Positions 18,095-27,356 of a stretch of 64,000 nucleotides of DNA are shown here, one piece after another (within the stretch, counting starts at the first letter, position 1; every line of letters begins with the position of its first letter). Position numbers and translations under genes: made by a program. The stretch is from an uncultured Olsenella sp. GTDB lineage: Bacteria > Actinomycetota > Coriobacteriia > Coriobacteriales > Atopobiaceae. The notes under the pieces were generated by a model. The model had not been told where the DNA came from. It saw only the letters and a program-made list of their open reading frames with translations, and ran no database searches. Where the stretch lies: NCBI GenBank assembly GCA_949287905.1, contig CASEHX010000013.1, positions 1 through 64,000 of the forward strand. The letters are read 5' to 3'.

Positions 18095-19063
18095 ATGCAC
18101 GGAGACGAAATCCGCACCCGCAAGGCAGTCATCATCGGCGCCGGTCGCGTGGGCAGCCACGTGGCCCTGTGCCTCATGTTCCAGCACCTCGTGAACGAGA
18201 TCGTCTTCCTGGACGTCAACAAGGACGCCGCGCGCGCCCAGGCGCTTGACCTCGAGGACCTGGCCTCCGGCCTCGGCGACTCCTTCACCATCCGCGTGGG
18301 CGAGTACTCCGACTGCAAGGACGCCCACTTCGTGATCCTCACCGCCGGCCGCAGCCGCCGTCCGGGCGAGACGCGCCTCCAGATGCTCGACGGCACCATC
18401 AAGGTCCTCGACGGCATCGTCGGGCCGCTCAAGGAGTCCGGCTTCCACGGCATCCTGATCAGCGTCTCCAACCCGGCCGACATCGTCGTCGAGTACCTCT
18501 ACCGCAAGCTCGGCCTGCCCCGCAACCAGGTCTTTGGCACCGGCACCTCGCTCGACTCCGCGCGCCTGCGCCGCGTCCTCTCCGAGGCCATCGACGTCTC
18601 CAGCCGCCAGATCCAGGCCTTCTGCATGGGCGAGCACGGCGACTCCATGTTCATTCCCACCTCGCGCATCTCCGTCGAGGGCATCGGCCTGCGCGAGTAC
18701 CTCTCGCTGCGCGACGACGTGGTCGACTCCATCGACTTTGACGACATCATGCGTCGCGTCCGCGAGTCCGGCGCCGCGATCATCTCCGGCAAGGGTTGCA
18801 CCGAGTTTGGCATCGCCTCGGTGGTCGCCGCCCTCGTGACCTCGATCCTGCACAACGAGAAGCGCGTGGTGCCGCTCTCCGCCCACCTCGACGGCGAGTA
18901 CGGCGAGTCCGGCATCTCCGCCGGCGTGCCGTGCGTCATCGGCAGCACCGGCGTCGACTCCGTGCTGGAGATCGACCTCTCCTACGACGAGCGCCGCGCG
19001 ATGCGCAAGTCCTGTGCCGTCATCCGCGACTACTGCGAGAAGGCCCTCCCCTCCAACGAGTAA
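18095..19063 (+). CDS. Lactate/malate dehydrogenase family enzyme (Arg at the specificity position)
   Basis: A 322-residue NAD-dependent 2-hydroxyacid dehydrogenase. AVIIGAGRVGSHVA is the dinucleotide loop and FLDVN holds the NAD-selecting Asp. The catalytic pair is in NPADIV/LDSARLR and GEHGDS (His). The active-site loop reads TAGRSRRPGETRL. Aligned without gaps to Bacillus LDH (AGANQKPGETRL), Gln102 becomes Arg (residue 88 here). Gln favours pyruvate and Arg favours oxaloacetate, as in the classic Q102R swap. The rest of the loop (GETR) is LDH-like. It could therefore be a malate dehydrogenase or an unusual lactate dehydrogenase. The gene is monocistronic between two terminators; no strong ribosome site is seen (GATAGGAG about 10 bases upstream). 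Confidence 0.8.
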   Translation: MHGDEIRTRKAVIIGAGRVGSHVALCLMFQHLVNEIVFLDVNKDAARAQALDLEDLASGLGDSFTIRVGEYSDCKDAHFVILTAGRSRRPGETRLQMLDGTIKVLDGIVGPLKESGFHGILISVSNPADIVVEYLYRKLGLPRNQVFGTGTSLDSARLRRVLSEAIDVSSRQIQAFCMGEHGDSMFIPTSRISVEGIGLREYLSLRDDVVDSIDFDDIMRRVRESGAAIISGKGCTEFGIASVVAALVTSILHNEKRVVPLSAHLDGEYGESGISAGVPCVIGSTGVDSVLEIDLSYDERRAMRKSCAVIRDYCEKALPSNE

Positions 19064-19088
19064 CGGAGCACTGTCTGCCGCGTTGCCA

Positions 19089-19118
19089 GCGGCCCCCGTC
19101 GCCTCGGGGGCCGCTTTC
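19089..19118 (+). terminator. Rho-independent terminator
   Basis: GCGGCCCCCG pairs with CGGGGGCCGC around TCGCCT and is followed by TTTCTG. Confidence 0.9.
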
Positions 19119-19259
19119 TGTTGACGGCCCGCAGGATCGATGGATTACCACGCACGGCTTGCATTGTGCCCCCAAGCCAACTGCGGATATACGATATGAA
19201 AACAAACCGTGCGTGTTAATTTGCGTGGCGCGCAACGTGACCAAACCGTAACGCCAATC

Positions 19260-19291
19260 TTGCCGGGGGGGGGGTACTCCTGGAGTAGAAT
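19260..19291 (+). promoter_or_regulatory. Possible promoter with a 10-G homopolymer in its spacer
   Basis: TTGCCG (19260-19265) and TAGAAT (19286-19291) resemble -35 and -10 hexamers 20 bases apart. The spacer begins with the G run 19265-19274. An ATG with GGGAG upstream follows at 19325. Farther upstream, CACGCACGG (19149) and CCGTGCGTG (19207) form a 9-bp inverted repeat of unknown meaning. Confidence 0.45.
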
Positions 19292-19324
19292 GGCGCGACT
19301 GCGAACCACGACGACGGGAGACCC

Positions 19325-20146
19325 ATGATCAGGATCGACCACGTTTTCAAGTCCTACGACGGCGGCGCCACCAACGCGGTGAGCGACCTCACCCTCGAGA
19401 TACAGTCCGGCGAGATCTTTGGCCTGCTCGGCCCCAACGGCGCGGGCAAGTCCACGCTGCTCAACATGCTCGCCGGCGTGCTCGCGCCCAGCTCGGGCAC
19501 CATCGAGCTCGACGGCGTCAACGTGGCGACGGACCCGCTCGCCGCCAAGCGCAACCTCTGCTACGTGAGCGACTCGCCCGACCACCTGCTGCGCCTCAAG
19601 GGCCACGAGTTCCTGCGCTTCATCGCGGACGTCTACGAGGTGCCGGACGCCGTGCGCGGCCCGCGCATCGCCGAGCTCGCGCGCGAGTACGGCATGGAGG
19701 GCGAGCTGGACAACCAGATCCAGTCCTACTCCCACGGCATGCGCCAGAAGATGATGATCATGGGCGCCCTTCTGCCCGACCCGGCCATCTGGATTCTCGA
19801 CGAGCCCATGACCGGCCTCGACCCCAAGGCGTCGTGGCTGCTCAAGCAGTCCATGCGCCGCCACGCGGACGCCGGCAAGACCGTGCTCTTCTCCACCCAC
19901 GTGCTCGACGTGGCCGAGAAGGTCGTGGATCGCGTGGGCATCATCGCCCACGGCGAGCTGCTCTTCGTGGGCACCGTGACCGAGATGCGCGACCACTTCC
20001 GCAGCAACGGCTCGCTCGAGGAGATGTTCCTCGAGCTCACGTCCGAGAACTCGCCGTTTGCGCAGGACGCCGCCGAGAAGGGCGGCGCTGGCGAGAAGGA
20101 CGCCGCCGCCGTGAAGGGCGGCGCCGACGCAACGGAGGCCCGTTGA
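19325..20146 (+). CDS. ABC transporter ATP-binding protein
   Basis: A 273-residue ATPase with Walker A GPNGAGKST (about residue 40), signature YSHGMRQKMMI in place of LSGGQ, and Walker B ILDEPMTGLDPK. It belongs to the CcmA/NatA-like exporter group. The last 40 residues are a Gly/Ala/Lys/Glu low-complexity tail (EKGGAGEKDAAAVKGG...) outside the fold. The gene overlaps the permease gene by one base (TGATG), so the two are coupled. The substrate is unknown; the group includes drug, Na+ and lipid-type exporters. Confidence 0.9.
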   Translation: MIRIDHVFKSYDGGATNAVSDLTLEIQSGEIFGLLGPNGAGKSTLLNMLAGVLAPSSGTIELDGVNVATDPLAAKRNLCYVSDSPDHLLRLKGHEFLRFIADVYEVPDAVRGPRIAELAREYGMEGELDNQIQSYSHGMRQKMMIMGALLPDPAIWILDEPMTGLDPKASWLLKQSMRRHADAGKTVLFSTHVLDVAEKVVDRVGIIAHGELLFVGTVTEMRDHFRSNGSLEEMFLELTSENSPFAQDAAEKGGAGEKDAAAVKGGADATEAR

Positions 20147-21945
20147 TGGCGCGCACGACGGCACCCCAGGCCTTCTCCTGGCGCCAGTTCAAGGTGATGC
20201 TGCGCGTGATCATCCGCGGCGAGCAGCACCTGGACAGCACCGGCATGGGCTTTGGCGACAGCGATGCGGCCGACAAGCGCAAGGGCTTCTGGGGCAGCCT
20301 CGGCTCGGGCGCACGCAAGGTGGCGATGGGCCTCCTCTTCCTGCTTCTTGCCGCGATGTTCTTCATGATGGGCTTCATGTTGGGCGACCTGGGCGTCTCG
20401 CCCTACACGGCGTTCAGTCTCTGCGTGGTCTGTCTTGTGGGACTCACGGTGCTCACGGGCCTCTACCAGGCCGTGAACATCCTCTACTTTGTGCGCGACC
20501 TCGGCTACTACCTCACGCTGCCCGTCTCGGCAACCACGGTCATGTGGGCCAAGCTCGCGCACTTCCTGGGCATGAGCCTGCTCGGCGACCTCATCATCCT
20601 GCCGGTGGGCCTGGGCTGCCTGCTCGCCAACGGCGCCGCGCCGCTCACGTGGGTCACCATGACGATCGCCTTCGTGCTGAGCGCCGTTGCCGTCAACCTG
20701 GCGCTCGTGATCATCTGCGTGCCCATCATGCGCTTCTCGCGCCTGGCGCACGACAAGGACCTCTTCTCGCGCGCCTTTGGCGGCCTCATCGTGGTGCTTG
20801 CGCTCGCCATTGGCGTGGGCAGCCAGTTTGCGCTCCAGGGCGACGGCCTGGCGTCTCTGGCCTCAGGCTCGGAGCAGCTGCTCTCGGGCGGCGTCCCCGC
20901 CATCGTGATGGGCGTCCTGTGCCCGCCGTCGCTGCTGGCGCGGCCGGTCGTCCAGGGCGACGCGCTGGGTGCGCTCGCCGGGCTTCTCGGCATGCTCGCT
21001 TGCGTGGCCGTCTATGCGCTGATCCTCTCGGCGGTGGCGCGCCGCTGGTACTTCGAGGGCGTGCAGGCGCTCCAGGGCGCCGGCGGCAAGCGCGGCCGCC
21101 GCGTGGAGGGCTCCGAGCTCGCGCAGGCCACGCGCACGCGCGGCGCCTTTGCCGCCAACCTCAGCCGCGACTGGAAGACGATGGTCCGCGTGCCGGTGTT
21201 CTTCAACCAGTTTGTCCTGAGCTCGCTGCTCATGCCGCTCTACTTCATCGTCATCTTCGTGGTGAGCGGCGCGGTGGGCGTCTCCCAGGCGGCCGACGCC
21301 GGCATGGATCCGGCGGCGCTGCTCGAGATGGCTCGCTCGCTCGCGGCCCTGCTCACCTTCGACAGCCCCGCGCTCGCCTGGTGCGCGGTGGGCGTGCTTG
21401 CCTTTGGCCTCTTCCTGGGCTTCTCGTCCTACTCGTTCACGATGGGCGTGAGTCGCGACGGCGAGGACTTCTTCTTCATGCGCGGGCTGCCCATGAACTG
21501 GAGCGCGTACCTCGCCTCCAAGTTCGTCTCGCCGTTTCTGCTCTCCACGGTGCCTATGCTCCTGCTCATCGTGGTGGCGCTGGTGCTCCTGGGCGTGCCC
21601 GCAGCGTCCGGCGCCTATCTCGTGGGCGTCTACCTGGGCGCCACGGTCTCCCTCAGCCTGCTCTCGCTCGGCCTGGGCGCGCTCTTCCCGCGTCTCACGT
21701 GGGACAACGAGGCGCAGCTCGTCAAGGGCGGCGGCGCCACGCTGATGGTCTTCGCGGGGGTCCTGGTGGGCGTGGTCGTCATGGCGCTGCCGGCGCTCGT
21801 GCTGCTTGCCGGGGCGCTCTGGGGCGTGCTGGCGATTCCCGTCGCACTGGGGCTCGCGCTCGCGATCTTTGTGGCGGAGTGCGCCGCGCTCGTGTGGTGG
21901 GTGCTCGGCCCCTGCGCGCGCAGTCTCTCCCGTCGCGAGCGCTAG
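20146..21945 (+). CDS. ABC transporter permease, large (599 residues)
   Basis: A polytopic membrane protein with about 12 hydrophobic helices in two similar halves separated by a cytosolic stretch (GGKRGRRVEGSELAQATRTRG). The arrangement resembles the large fused exporter permeases whose ATPase partner is of the CcmA type. RDLGYYLTLPVSATTVMWAK and RDGEDFFFMRGLPMNWSAYLASK are matching segments of the two halves, suggesting internal duplication. ATG 20146 overlaps the ATPase stop. Upstream in-frame codons lie inside the ATPase gene and are not used. The substrate is not evident. Confidence 0.88.
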   Translation: MARTTAPQAFSWRQFKVMLRVIIRGEQHLDSTGMGFGDSDAADKRKGFWGSLGSGARKVAMGLLFLLLAAMFFMMGFMLGDLGVSPYTAFSLCVVCLVGLTVLTGLYQAVNILYFVRDLGYYLTLPVSATTVMWAKLAHFLGMSLLGDLIILPVGLGCLLANGAAPLTWVTMTIAFVLSAVAVNLALVIICVPIMRFSRLAHDKDLFSRAFGGLIVVLALAIGVGSQFALQGDGLASLASGSEQLLSGGVPAIVMGVLCPPSLLARPVVQGDALGALAGLLGMLACVAVYALILSAVARRWYFEGVQALQGAGGKRGRRVEGSELAQATRTRGAFAANLSRDWKTMVRVPVFFNQFVLSSLLMPLYFIVIFVVSGAVGVSQAADAGMDPAALLEMARSLAALLTFDSPALAWCAVGVLAFGLFLGFSSYSFTMGVSRDGEDFFFMRGLPMNWSAYLASKFVSPFLLSTVPMLLLIVVALVLLGVPAASGAYLVGVYLGATVSLSLLSLGLGALFPRLTWDNEAQLVKGGGATLMVFAGVLVGVVVMALPALVLLAGALWGVLAIPVALGLALAIFVAECAALVWWVLGPCARSLSRRER

Positions 21946-22043
21946 GCCCGAAGGGCGTCCTCAGCCTGGTCCCGCGCGCGGACCATTGGCGTCCGGGCCC
22001 TGTGCGACAATAGCGTCGATCGTTCCCTCGGAAAGGAAACCCG

Positions 22044-23789
22044 ATGCTCAACCAAGGCCCGGACCTCAAGGACCTGTTCGACATGTTCAACCAGGGACAC
22101 GCCGAGAAGGGCGCGGGCTCGGCCGCCCGTCCCGGGGCGTCGCTCGCCGACAAGATGCCCCAGTGGAGCCGCCGAGCCCTCGTCATTCTCGCCATCGTGG
22201 CGGTGGTGGCCCTGGGCGCGTGCTACTGGTGGTTCCATCCCGCGCTCAACCTCCAGAGCATGCAGGTGTGGACGTGGATCATCGGCATCTGCGCCGTGGG
22301 GCTGCTCGCGCTGTGGGTTGCCGCGGAGCGCAACGTCATGCGCGCGAAGCTGTACCGCAAGCTCATGATTATCCCGGCTGCCCCGCTTGTTACCTTTGTC
22401 GTGGGCCTGCTGCTGAGCCAGCCGTTCTTCCCCGGCAACGCCGAGCGCTACGCGAGCGTGCTCAGCACCACTGACGGCGTCTTCGCGGAGGACATCCAGC
22501 AGGTTGACTACTCCGAGGTCCCCGTCATCGACCGCGACTCCGCGATCCTTCTGGGCAACCGCGCGATGGGCTCCATCCCGGAGTACGTGAGCCAGTTCGA
22601 GATTGCGGACACCTACAGCCAGATCAACTACCAGGGACGCCCGGTGCGCGTGAGCCCGCTCGTCTACGCGGACCTCTTCAAGTGGCTCTCCAACCGCGAC
22701 ACGGGCATCCCGGCGTACGTGCTGGTTGACATGGTGACGCAGGAGGCCGAGGTCGTGCGCCTGGAGGAGCCGATCCTCTACTCCGACTCCGAGCCGTTTG
22801 CGCGCAACGTTGATCGCCACGTGCAGCTCTCCTATCCCAGCCTCATGTTTGACCAGAAGTCCTTTGAGCTGGACGAGGAGGGCCACCCCTGGTGGGTCTA
22901 CCCGGTCCAGCGCCGCACGATCGGCACCTTTGGGGGCACGGACATCTACGCCGTGGTGCTCGTGGACGCCTGCACGGGCGAGACGGACTTCTATGCCGTG
23001 GAGGAGGTCCCCACGTGGGTGGACCGCGCCTATCCCTCCGACCTGCTGATCGAGCAGTACAACTGGAGCGGCATGTACGAGAACGGCTGGCTCAACTCGT
23101 GGCTCGGCCAGGAGGGCGTCGTGCGCACCACGCCGGGCACAAACGGACAGCTGGGCTACAACTACATCGCGCAGGGGGAGGACATCTACCTCTACACCGG
23201 CGTGACCTCCGTGACGGCCGACGACTCGAGCGTGGGCTTCATCCTGGTGAACCAGCGCACCGGCGAGTCGCACTTCTACCCGGTGGCGGGCGCGACGGAG
23301 GCCTCGGCCATGGCGAGCGCCGAGGGCCAGCTGCAGAACCTGCGCTACCAGGCCACGTACCCGATTCTGCTCAACGTGGCCGGCCAGCCCACCTACTTCG
23401 TGAGCCTCAAGGACGACGCGGGCCTGGTCAAGATGTTCGCGATGATCAACATCGAGCAGTATCAGAGCGTGGCCACGGGCTCCACGGTGGAGGAGTGCCA
23501 GGAGGCCTACCTCGCCCTGCTGGCGGCGGACGGCCTGCTCAGTGAGCAGGAGGCGGCCGACGCCTCGGTCACGGTGGAGGTCTCCGGCAAGATCGCCACG
23601 ATCGCCCAGGCCGTGGTGGACGGCAACTCGCACTTCTACGTCACGCTCGAGGGGGACGAGACGATCTACGACTTTGCCCTGCCGGGCCTGCTTGAGATCG
23701 TCACCTACCAGCCGGGCGACCAGATCGCGTTCCGCTGCGGCGAGAAGACCGAGGGTGCAGCCACCGCCACGGTGACCGAGGTGCTGTAG
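22044..23789 (+). CDS. Conserved membrane protein with large exported domain, function unknown
   Basis: A 581-residue protein. After a cytosolic start (about 42 residues) there are three transmembrane helices (about 44-64, 77-94, 108-127). About 450 residues follow that are probably outside, rich in Tyr, Trp and acidic residues. Repeated short motifs such as DLFKWLSNRDTGIPAYVLVD and LVDACTGETDFYAVEEVPTWVDRAYP suggest two or three related beta-rich modules, possibly PepSY-like, but I cannot name the family. The last 80 residues (ATIAQAVVDGNSHFYVTLEGDETIYDF... VTYQPGDQIAFR) look like an OB-type domain. GAAAGGA precedes the ATG. It is probably its own unit, 98 bases after the ABC permease. Confidence 0.7.
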   Translation: MLNQGPDLKDLFDMFNQGHAEKGAGSAARPGASLADKMPQWSRRALVILAIVAVVALGACYWWFHPALNLQSMQVWTWIIGICAVGLLALWVAAERNVMRAKLYRKLMIIPAAPLVTFVVGLLLSQPFFPGNAERYASVLSTTDGVFAEDIQQVDYSEVPVIDRDSAILLGNRAMGSIPEYVSQFEIADTYSQINYQGRPVRVSPLVYADLFKWLSNRDTGIPAYVLVDMVTQEAEVVRLEEPILYSDSEPFARNVDRHVQLSYPSLMFDQKSFELDEEGHPWWVYPVQRRTIGTFGGTDIYAVVLVDACTGETDFYAVEEVPTWVDRAYPSDLLIEQYNWSGMYENGWLNSWLGQEGVVRTTPGTNGQLGYNYIAQGEDIYLYTGVTSVTADDSSVGFILVNQRTGESHFYPVAGATEASAMASAEGQLQNLRYQATYPILLNVAGQPTYFVSLKDDAGLVKMFAMINIEQYQSVATGSTVEECQEAYLALLAADGLLSEQEAADASVTVEVSGKIATIAQAVVDGNSHFYVTLEGDETIYDFALPGLLEIVTYQPGDQIAFRCGEKTEGAATATVTEVL

Positions 23790-23883
23790 CTCTCGTCCTG
23801 TGGCGCAGGGTCGCTGCGACCGCTCGGCACCGTTGTCGCGCCAGCCCACCCGGGCCTTGTCCAGGCGCAGTTCCGCATGAGCC

Positions 23884-23906
23884 GGAGGCCACTTAATGTG
23901 GCCTCC
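23884..23906. terminator. Hairpin between convergent genes
   Basis: GGAGGCCAC and GTGGCCTCC enclose TTAAT. It has no T-tract on either strand, so it is only a possible terminator. Confidence 0.4.
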
Positions 23907-23961
23907 GTGCGAAGAGGACTGTTTGAGCACTGGGCAAGGCCCGGGTGGTCCTGGTTTGCCG

Positions 23962-24963
23962 CTACGCCGAGCGGTCGTGGTTGACGGGCTCGTAGAAGAG
24001 ACGTGCGACCTCGGCCGGGTCGCGTGTCTGACCGAGCGCCCACATGGTCTTGGCCACGAGCGCCTCGGTGGTCATGTCGCCGCCGCGCAGGATGCCGTCC
24101 TTCTCCGCATAGGCGCGCCCGACCTCATAGACACCGAGGTCGAGGCCCTCCTCGGGAACCTGCGTGGTCACCACGAGCGTGCGGCCGGACTCCACCCAGT
24201 CGTAGATGGCCCGCTGGTAGGCGCCGTCGTGGTCCGGGATCCCGCCGATGCCAAAGGTCTCCAGGATCACGGCGTCATAGTCGGGCGCGAGCAGCTCGAA
24301 GATCGACGGGCGCAGCTCCGGGGTGAGCTTGAGCACGATCACGCGGCTGTCGAGGGCGTCGGAGAAGCGCGGGGCCGCGCCGGTCTTCTCGGCCTGCGTC
24401 ACGCCGGTCGCGCGGACCACGCGCTCGCCGCGGACGTAGGCGAGCGGCGGGAAGTTCATGCTGGTGAAGGCGTTGAAGCTCATGGTGCGCTGCTTGCGGG
24501 CGCGTGTGCCGCAGATGACCTCGCCGCCAAAGACCACGCTCACGTCGCGGGACGCCGGGTCACAGGCGTAGAGGACGCTGTGGTAGAGGTTGAGCTTGGC
24601 GTCGGTGAAGGGGTTGGCCATGGGCTGCTGCGAGCCGGTGAGCACGATGGGCTTCTCGCTGTCTCGCACGAGGTAGGAGAGGGCGGCGGCGGTGTAGGCC
24701 ATGGTGTCCGTGCCGTGGAGGATGACGAAGCCGTCGTAGCGGTCGTAGGCGTCGCGGATCACGGAGGCGATGCGCAGCCAGTCGTGCGGGCGCATGTTGG
24801 TGCTGTCGATGTTCATCGGCTGGACAAAGTCCAGCTCGCAGAGGGTGTCGAGCAGCGGCACGCGCTCGGCGAGCTCGCGGCCGGTGAGGGTGGGGGCGAG
24901 CCCGTCCTTCTCGGCGGTGGAGGCGATGGTGCCCCCGGTGGCGATGAGCAGGATGCGGCTCAT
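23962..24963 (-). CDS. ansA: Cytosolic L-asparaginase (type I-like)
   Basis: A 333-residue amidohydrolase that splits asparagine to aspartate and ammonia. The first catalytic Thr is in LIATGGTIAS and the second in ILHGTDTMAYTAAAL, and further family marks are LTGSQQPM and FGGEVICGTRARK. No signal peptide is seen, so it acts inside the cell like E. coli type I. The ATG overlaps the TGA of the upstream HAD gene by 4 bases, so the two form a coupled operon. The Lys of the second catalytic group is expected in the KLTPELRPS region. Confidence 0.93.
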   Translation of the reverse strand: MSRILLIATGGTIASTAEKDGLAPTLTGRELAERVPLLDTLCELDFVQPMNIDSTNMRPHDWLRIASVIRDAYDRYDGFVILHGTDTMAYTAAALSYLVRDSEKPIVLTGSQQPMANPFTDAKLNLYHSVLYACDPASRDVSVVFGGEVICGTRARKQRTMSFNAFTSMNFPPLAYVRGERVVRATGVTQAEKTGAAPRFSDALDSRVIVLKLTPELRPSIFELLAPDYDAVILETFGIGGIPDHDGAYQRAIYDWVESGRTLVVTTQVPEEGLDLGVYEVGRAYAEKDGILRGGDMTTEALVAKTMWALGQTRDPAEVARLFYEPVNHDRSA

Positions 24964-25790
24964 GCGCGCTCATCTCCCAGGAGGAAGCGACGGATCGCCT
25001 CGGCGCAGCCGTCGTGGTCGTTGTCCGCCACCACGGCGCCCGCAGCCTGGCGTACGCGCTCCCGGGCATTGCCCATGGCAACCGCCAGCCCCGCGCGCTC
25101 GAGGATGGGGAGGTCGTTGTCGGAGTCGCCCACGGCGATGGTGGCCTCCAGGGGAAGGCCCGTGATGTGGCAGAGCTCGGCGAGGCCTGACCCTTTGCTG
25201 ACGCCCGCGGGCGAGAACTCGAGACTCGACGTCTCGGAGCGGGCGAGCTCGACCTCCACGCCCGCGAGCTCGGCGAGCACGCGCTCCCGGGCCTCGACGT
25301 GGGCGAAGTGAAGGTTGAACTTCTGAAGGGGCAGCGTCCCGGAGGCGAGCACGTCCCAGGTGCTCTCCATCGGCTCCCCGAGGGCGCGGTAGGTCTCCTG
25401 GTAGGCCTGCATGTGGTAATGGTCCATGCGCTCGATGTCCGCGGCGGGATAGAAGAAGCCGCGCCCGGAGAATATCTCGCACATGAGGTCCTCGGTGCCC
25501 ACCACGCTGATGACGCGGTCTATGACCTCCTGGTCGAAGGTGCGCTCGGTGAGGACGGCGTCCTCGGTGATGTCGTAGAGCGACGCGCCGCTCGTGCAGA
25601 TGGCGTAGCGGACGCCCGGAAGCTCCTCGGCGTAGGGCTTGATCATCGAGGGGCATCTGCCGCTGGCGATGGCAACGACCTTGCCGGCCTCGGCGGCGGA
25701 GGCGATGGAGGTCACGGAGGAGGGGAGAACGCGCTTCTCGGAGTCGAGGAGCGTCCCGTCCATGTCAAAGGCAATCAACTGGTAGTCCAC
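24960..25790 (-). CDS. HAD-superfamily phosphatase, Cof type
   Basis: A 276-residue Cof/YidA-like hydrolase. Motif I is AFDMDGTLL, motif II AIASGR, the motif III region is KFNLHF with a later SKGSG, and motif IV is VGDSDNDLPIL. The C2-type cap lies between. The family dephosphorylates sugar phosphates, FMN-like compounds or other small phosphates, and the substrate is unknown here. It starts with GTG preceded by AAAGGGG. It is the first gene of a two-gene unit with asparaginase; a REP-like repeat lies just upstream. Confidence 0.88.
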   Translation of the reverse strand: MDYQLIAFDMDGTLLDSEKRVLPSSVTSIASAAEAGKVVAIASGRCPSMIKPYAEELPGVRYAICTSGASLYDITEDAVLTERTFDQEVIDRVISVVGTEDLMCEIFSGRGFFYPAADIERMDHYHMQAYQETYRALGEPMESTWDVLASGTLPLQKFNLHFAHVEARERVLAELAGVEVELARSETSSLEFSPAGVSKGSGLAELCHITGLPLEATIAVGDSDNDLPILERAGLAVAMGNARERVRQAAGAVVADNDHDGCAEAIRRFLLGDERA

Positions 25791-25804
25791 GATGCCCCTT
25801 TCCG

Positions 25805-25870
25805 GAATGTGACACTCGGCTACGACCCCTTTGTCACGAATGTGACACTCGGCTACGACCCCTTTGTCAC
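25805..25870. repeat. REP-like repeat, two tandem 33-bp copies
   Basis: Two identical copies (25805-25837, 25838-25870), each reading GAATGTGACACTCGGCTACG and ending CCCCTTTGTCAC. GTGACA and TGTCAC can pair within each copy. They share the core of the 10403-10484 pair. The array sits 4 bases after the stop of the DUF1846 gene and 14 bases upstream of the HAD gene. Confidence 0.85.
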
Positions 25871-25874
25871 ACGC

Positions 25875-27356
25875 TTATCGGTGATAGTAGGTCTGACGCT
25901 CGTACTTGGGCTCGCAGCACACGTTGATGCCGAGGTTGCGATAGGTGCGCATGTCCGCCTCGGAAAGGATGACCGAGAAGTACGCGTCACAGCCGGCGAG
26001 CTGCTCGAGCGCGTCCACGGTTGCCTCGGCCTCGTCGTTCGTGGCGGAGGAGAGGGAGAGGGCGATGAGCATCTCGTCGGAGTGCAGGCGCGGGTTGTGG
26101 CTGCGCAGGTGCTCGGTCTTGAGGTGACAGATGGGCACGAGGGCCTCGGAGCTCACCACGTAGGTCTCCTTGGGGATGCCCGCCATGTGCTTGGCGGCGT
26201 TGAGCAGAAGCGACGCCGCGGCGCCCATGAGCTCGGAGGTCTTGCCGGTCACGATCGCGCCGTCGGGCAGGACCATCGCCGCCGCGGGACCGCCCGTGGC
26301 CTCCTCCTTGGCGAGGGCCGCCTGGTGGGCGGGCGAGTAGTCGCAGGTGACGTCCACCTGGCGCATGAGCAGCTCGATCTTCTCCAGGGCCTCGGCGCCC
26401 TGCCCGCTGCGGCGGACCTCCTCCGCCGTGGCAAAGTAGCGACGCACGATCTCGTTCTTGGCCGCCTCGCGGCAGACCTCGTCATCGGAGATGCACATGC
26501 CCACCATGTTGACGCCCATGTCGGTGGGGGACTGGTAGGGGCTCTCGCCGGCGATCTTCTCCATCATGGCCTTGAGTACGGGGAAGGTCTCGACGTCGCG
26601 GTTGTAGTTCACGGTGACGTCGCCGTAGGCCTCGAGGTGCCAGGGGTCGATGATGTTGCGGTCGTCGAGGTCGGCAGTCGCCGCCTCGTAGGCCACGTTC
26701 ACGGGGTGCTTGAGCGGGAGGTTCCACACCGGGAAGGTCTCGTACTTGGCGTAGCCCGCCTGCACGCCGCGCTTGTTCTCGTGATAGAGCTGGGAGAGGC
26801 AGGTGGCGAGCTTGCCCGAGCCGGGGCCGGGGGCCGTGACCACCACGAGCGGGCGGCTCGTCTCGATGTAGTCGTTCTTGCCAAAGCCCTCGTCGGAGAC
26901 GATGTGGTTGACGTCGGAGGGATAGCCGTCGATGAGGTAGTGGCGCCAGACCGAGACGCCCATGCCCTCGAGGCGGCGCTGGAAGGCCTCGGCGTGCGGC
27001 TGGCCGGTGAAGTGCGTGATGCAGATGCCGCCGACCATGAGGCCGCGCGCGCGGAACGAGTCCATCAGGCGCAGCGCGTCCTCCTCGTAGGTGATGCCGA
27101 TGTCAGAGCGGCGCTTGGCGTTCTCGATGTTGTCGGCGTTGATGACGATGATGGCCTCGGCCTCGTCGCGCAGGCTCTCGAGCATGCGGATCTTGGAGTC
27201 GGGCTCAAAGCCGGGCAGCACGCGGCTCGCGTGGTAGTCGTCAAAGAGCTTGCCGCCGAACTCGAGGTAGAGCTTGCCGCCAAACTGGCCGATGCGCTTG
27301 CGAATCTTCTCCGCTTGGAGGGCGATGTACTTGTCGTTGTCAAAGCCGATTCGCAT
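25875..27356 (-). CDS. DUF1846 (UPF0371) protein
   Basis: A 493-residue conserved cytosolic protein. It starts MRIGFDNDKYIALQAEKIRKRI and contains FGGKLFDDYHASRVLPGF, VINADNIENAKRRSDIGITY, the glycine-rich APGPGSGKLATCLSQLYH and NIIDPWHLEAYG, all typical of DUF1846. The family's function is not established to my knowledge; the GPGSGK loop suggests nucleotide or phosphate binding. The frame stays open upstream to 30086 on this strand because of the lysine/alanine-coding tail of the opposite gene, but ATG 27356 with AGAGAGGATG gives the family N terminus. The downstream end abuts the REP-like pair. Confidence 0.88.
   Translation of the reverse strand: MRIGFDNDKYIALQAEKIRKRIGQFGGKLYLEFGGKLFDDYHASRVLPGFEPDSKIRMLESLRDEAEAIIVINADNIENAKRRSDIGITYEEDALRLMDSFRARGLMVGGICITHFTGQPHAEAFQRRLEGMGVSVWRHYLIDGYPSDVNHIVSDEGFGKNDYIETSRPLVVVTAPGPGSGKLATCLSQLYHENKRGVQAGYAKYETFPVWNLPLKHPVNVAYEAATADLDDRNIIDPWHLEAYGDVTVNYNRDVETFPVLKAMMEKIAGESPYQSPTDMGVNMVGMCISDDEVCREAAKNEIVRRYFATAEEVRRSGQGAEALEKIELLMRQVDVTCDYSPAHQAALAKEEATGGPAAAMVLPDGAIVTGKTSELMGAAASLLLNAAKHMAGIPKETYVVSSEALVPICHLKTEHLRSHNPRLHSDEMLIALSLSSATNDEAEATVDALEQLAGCDAYFSVILSEADMRTYRNLGINVCCEPKYERQTYYHR

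Noticed and set aside
21942..23930. Long minus-strand frame opposite the membrane protein
   Set aside because: It has antisense composition only. The plus-strand gene has a good ribosome site and membrane helices.
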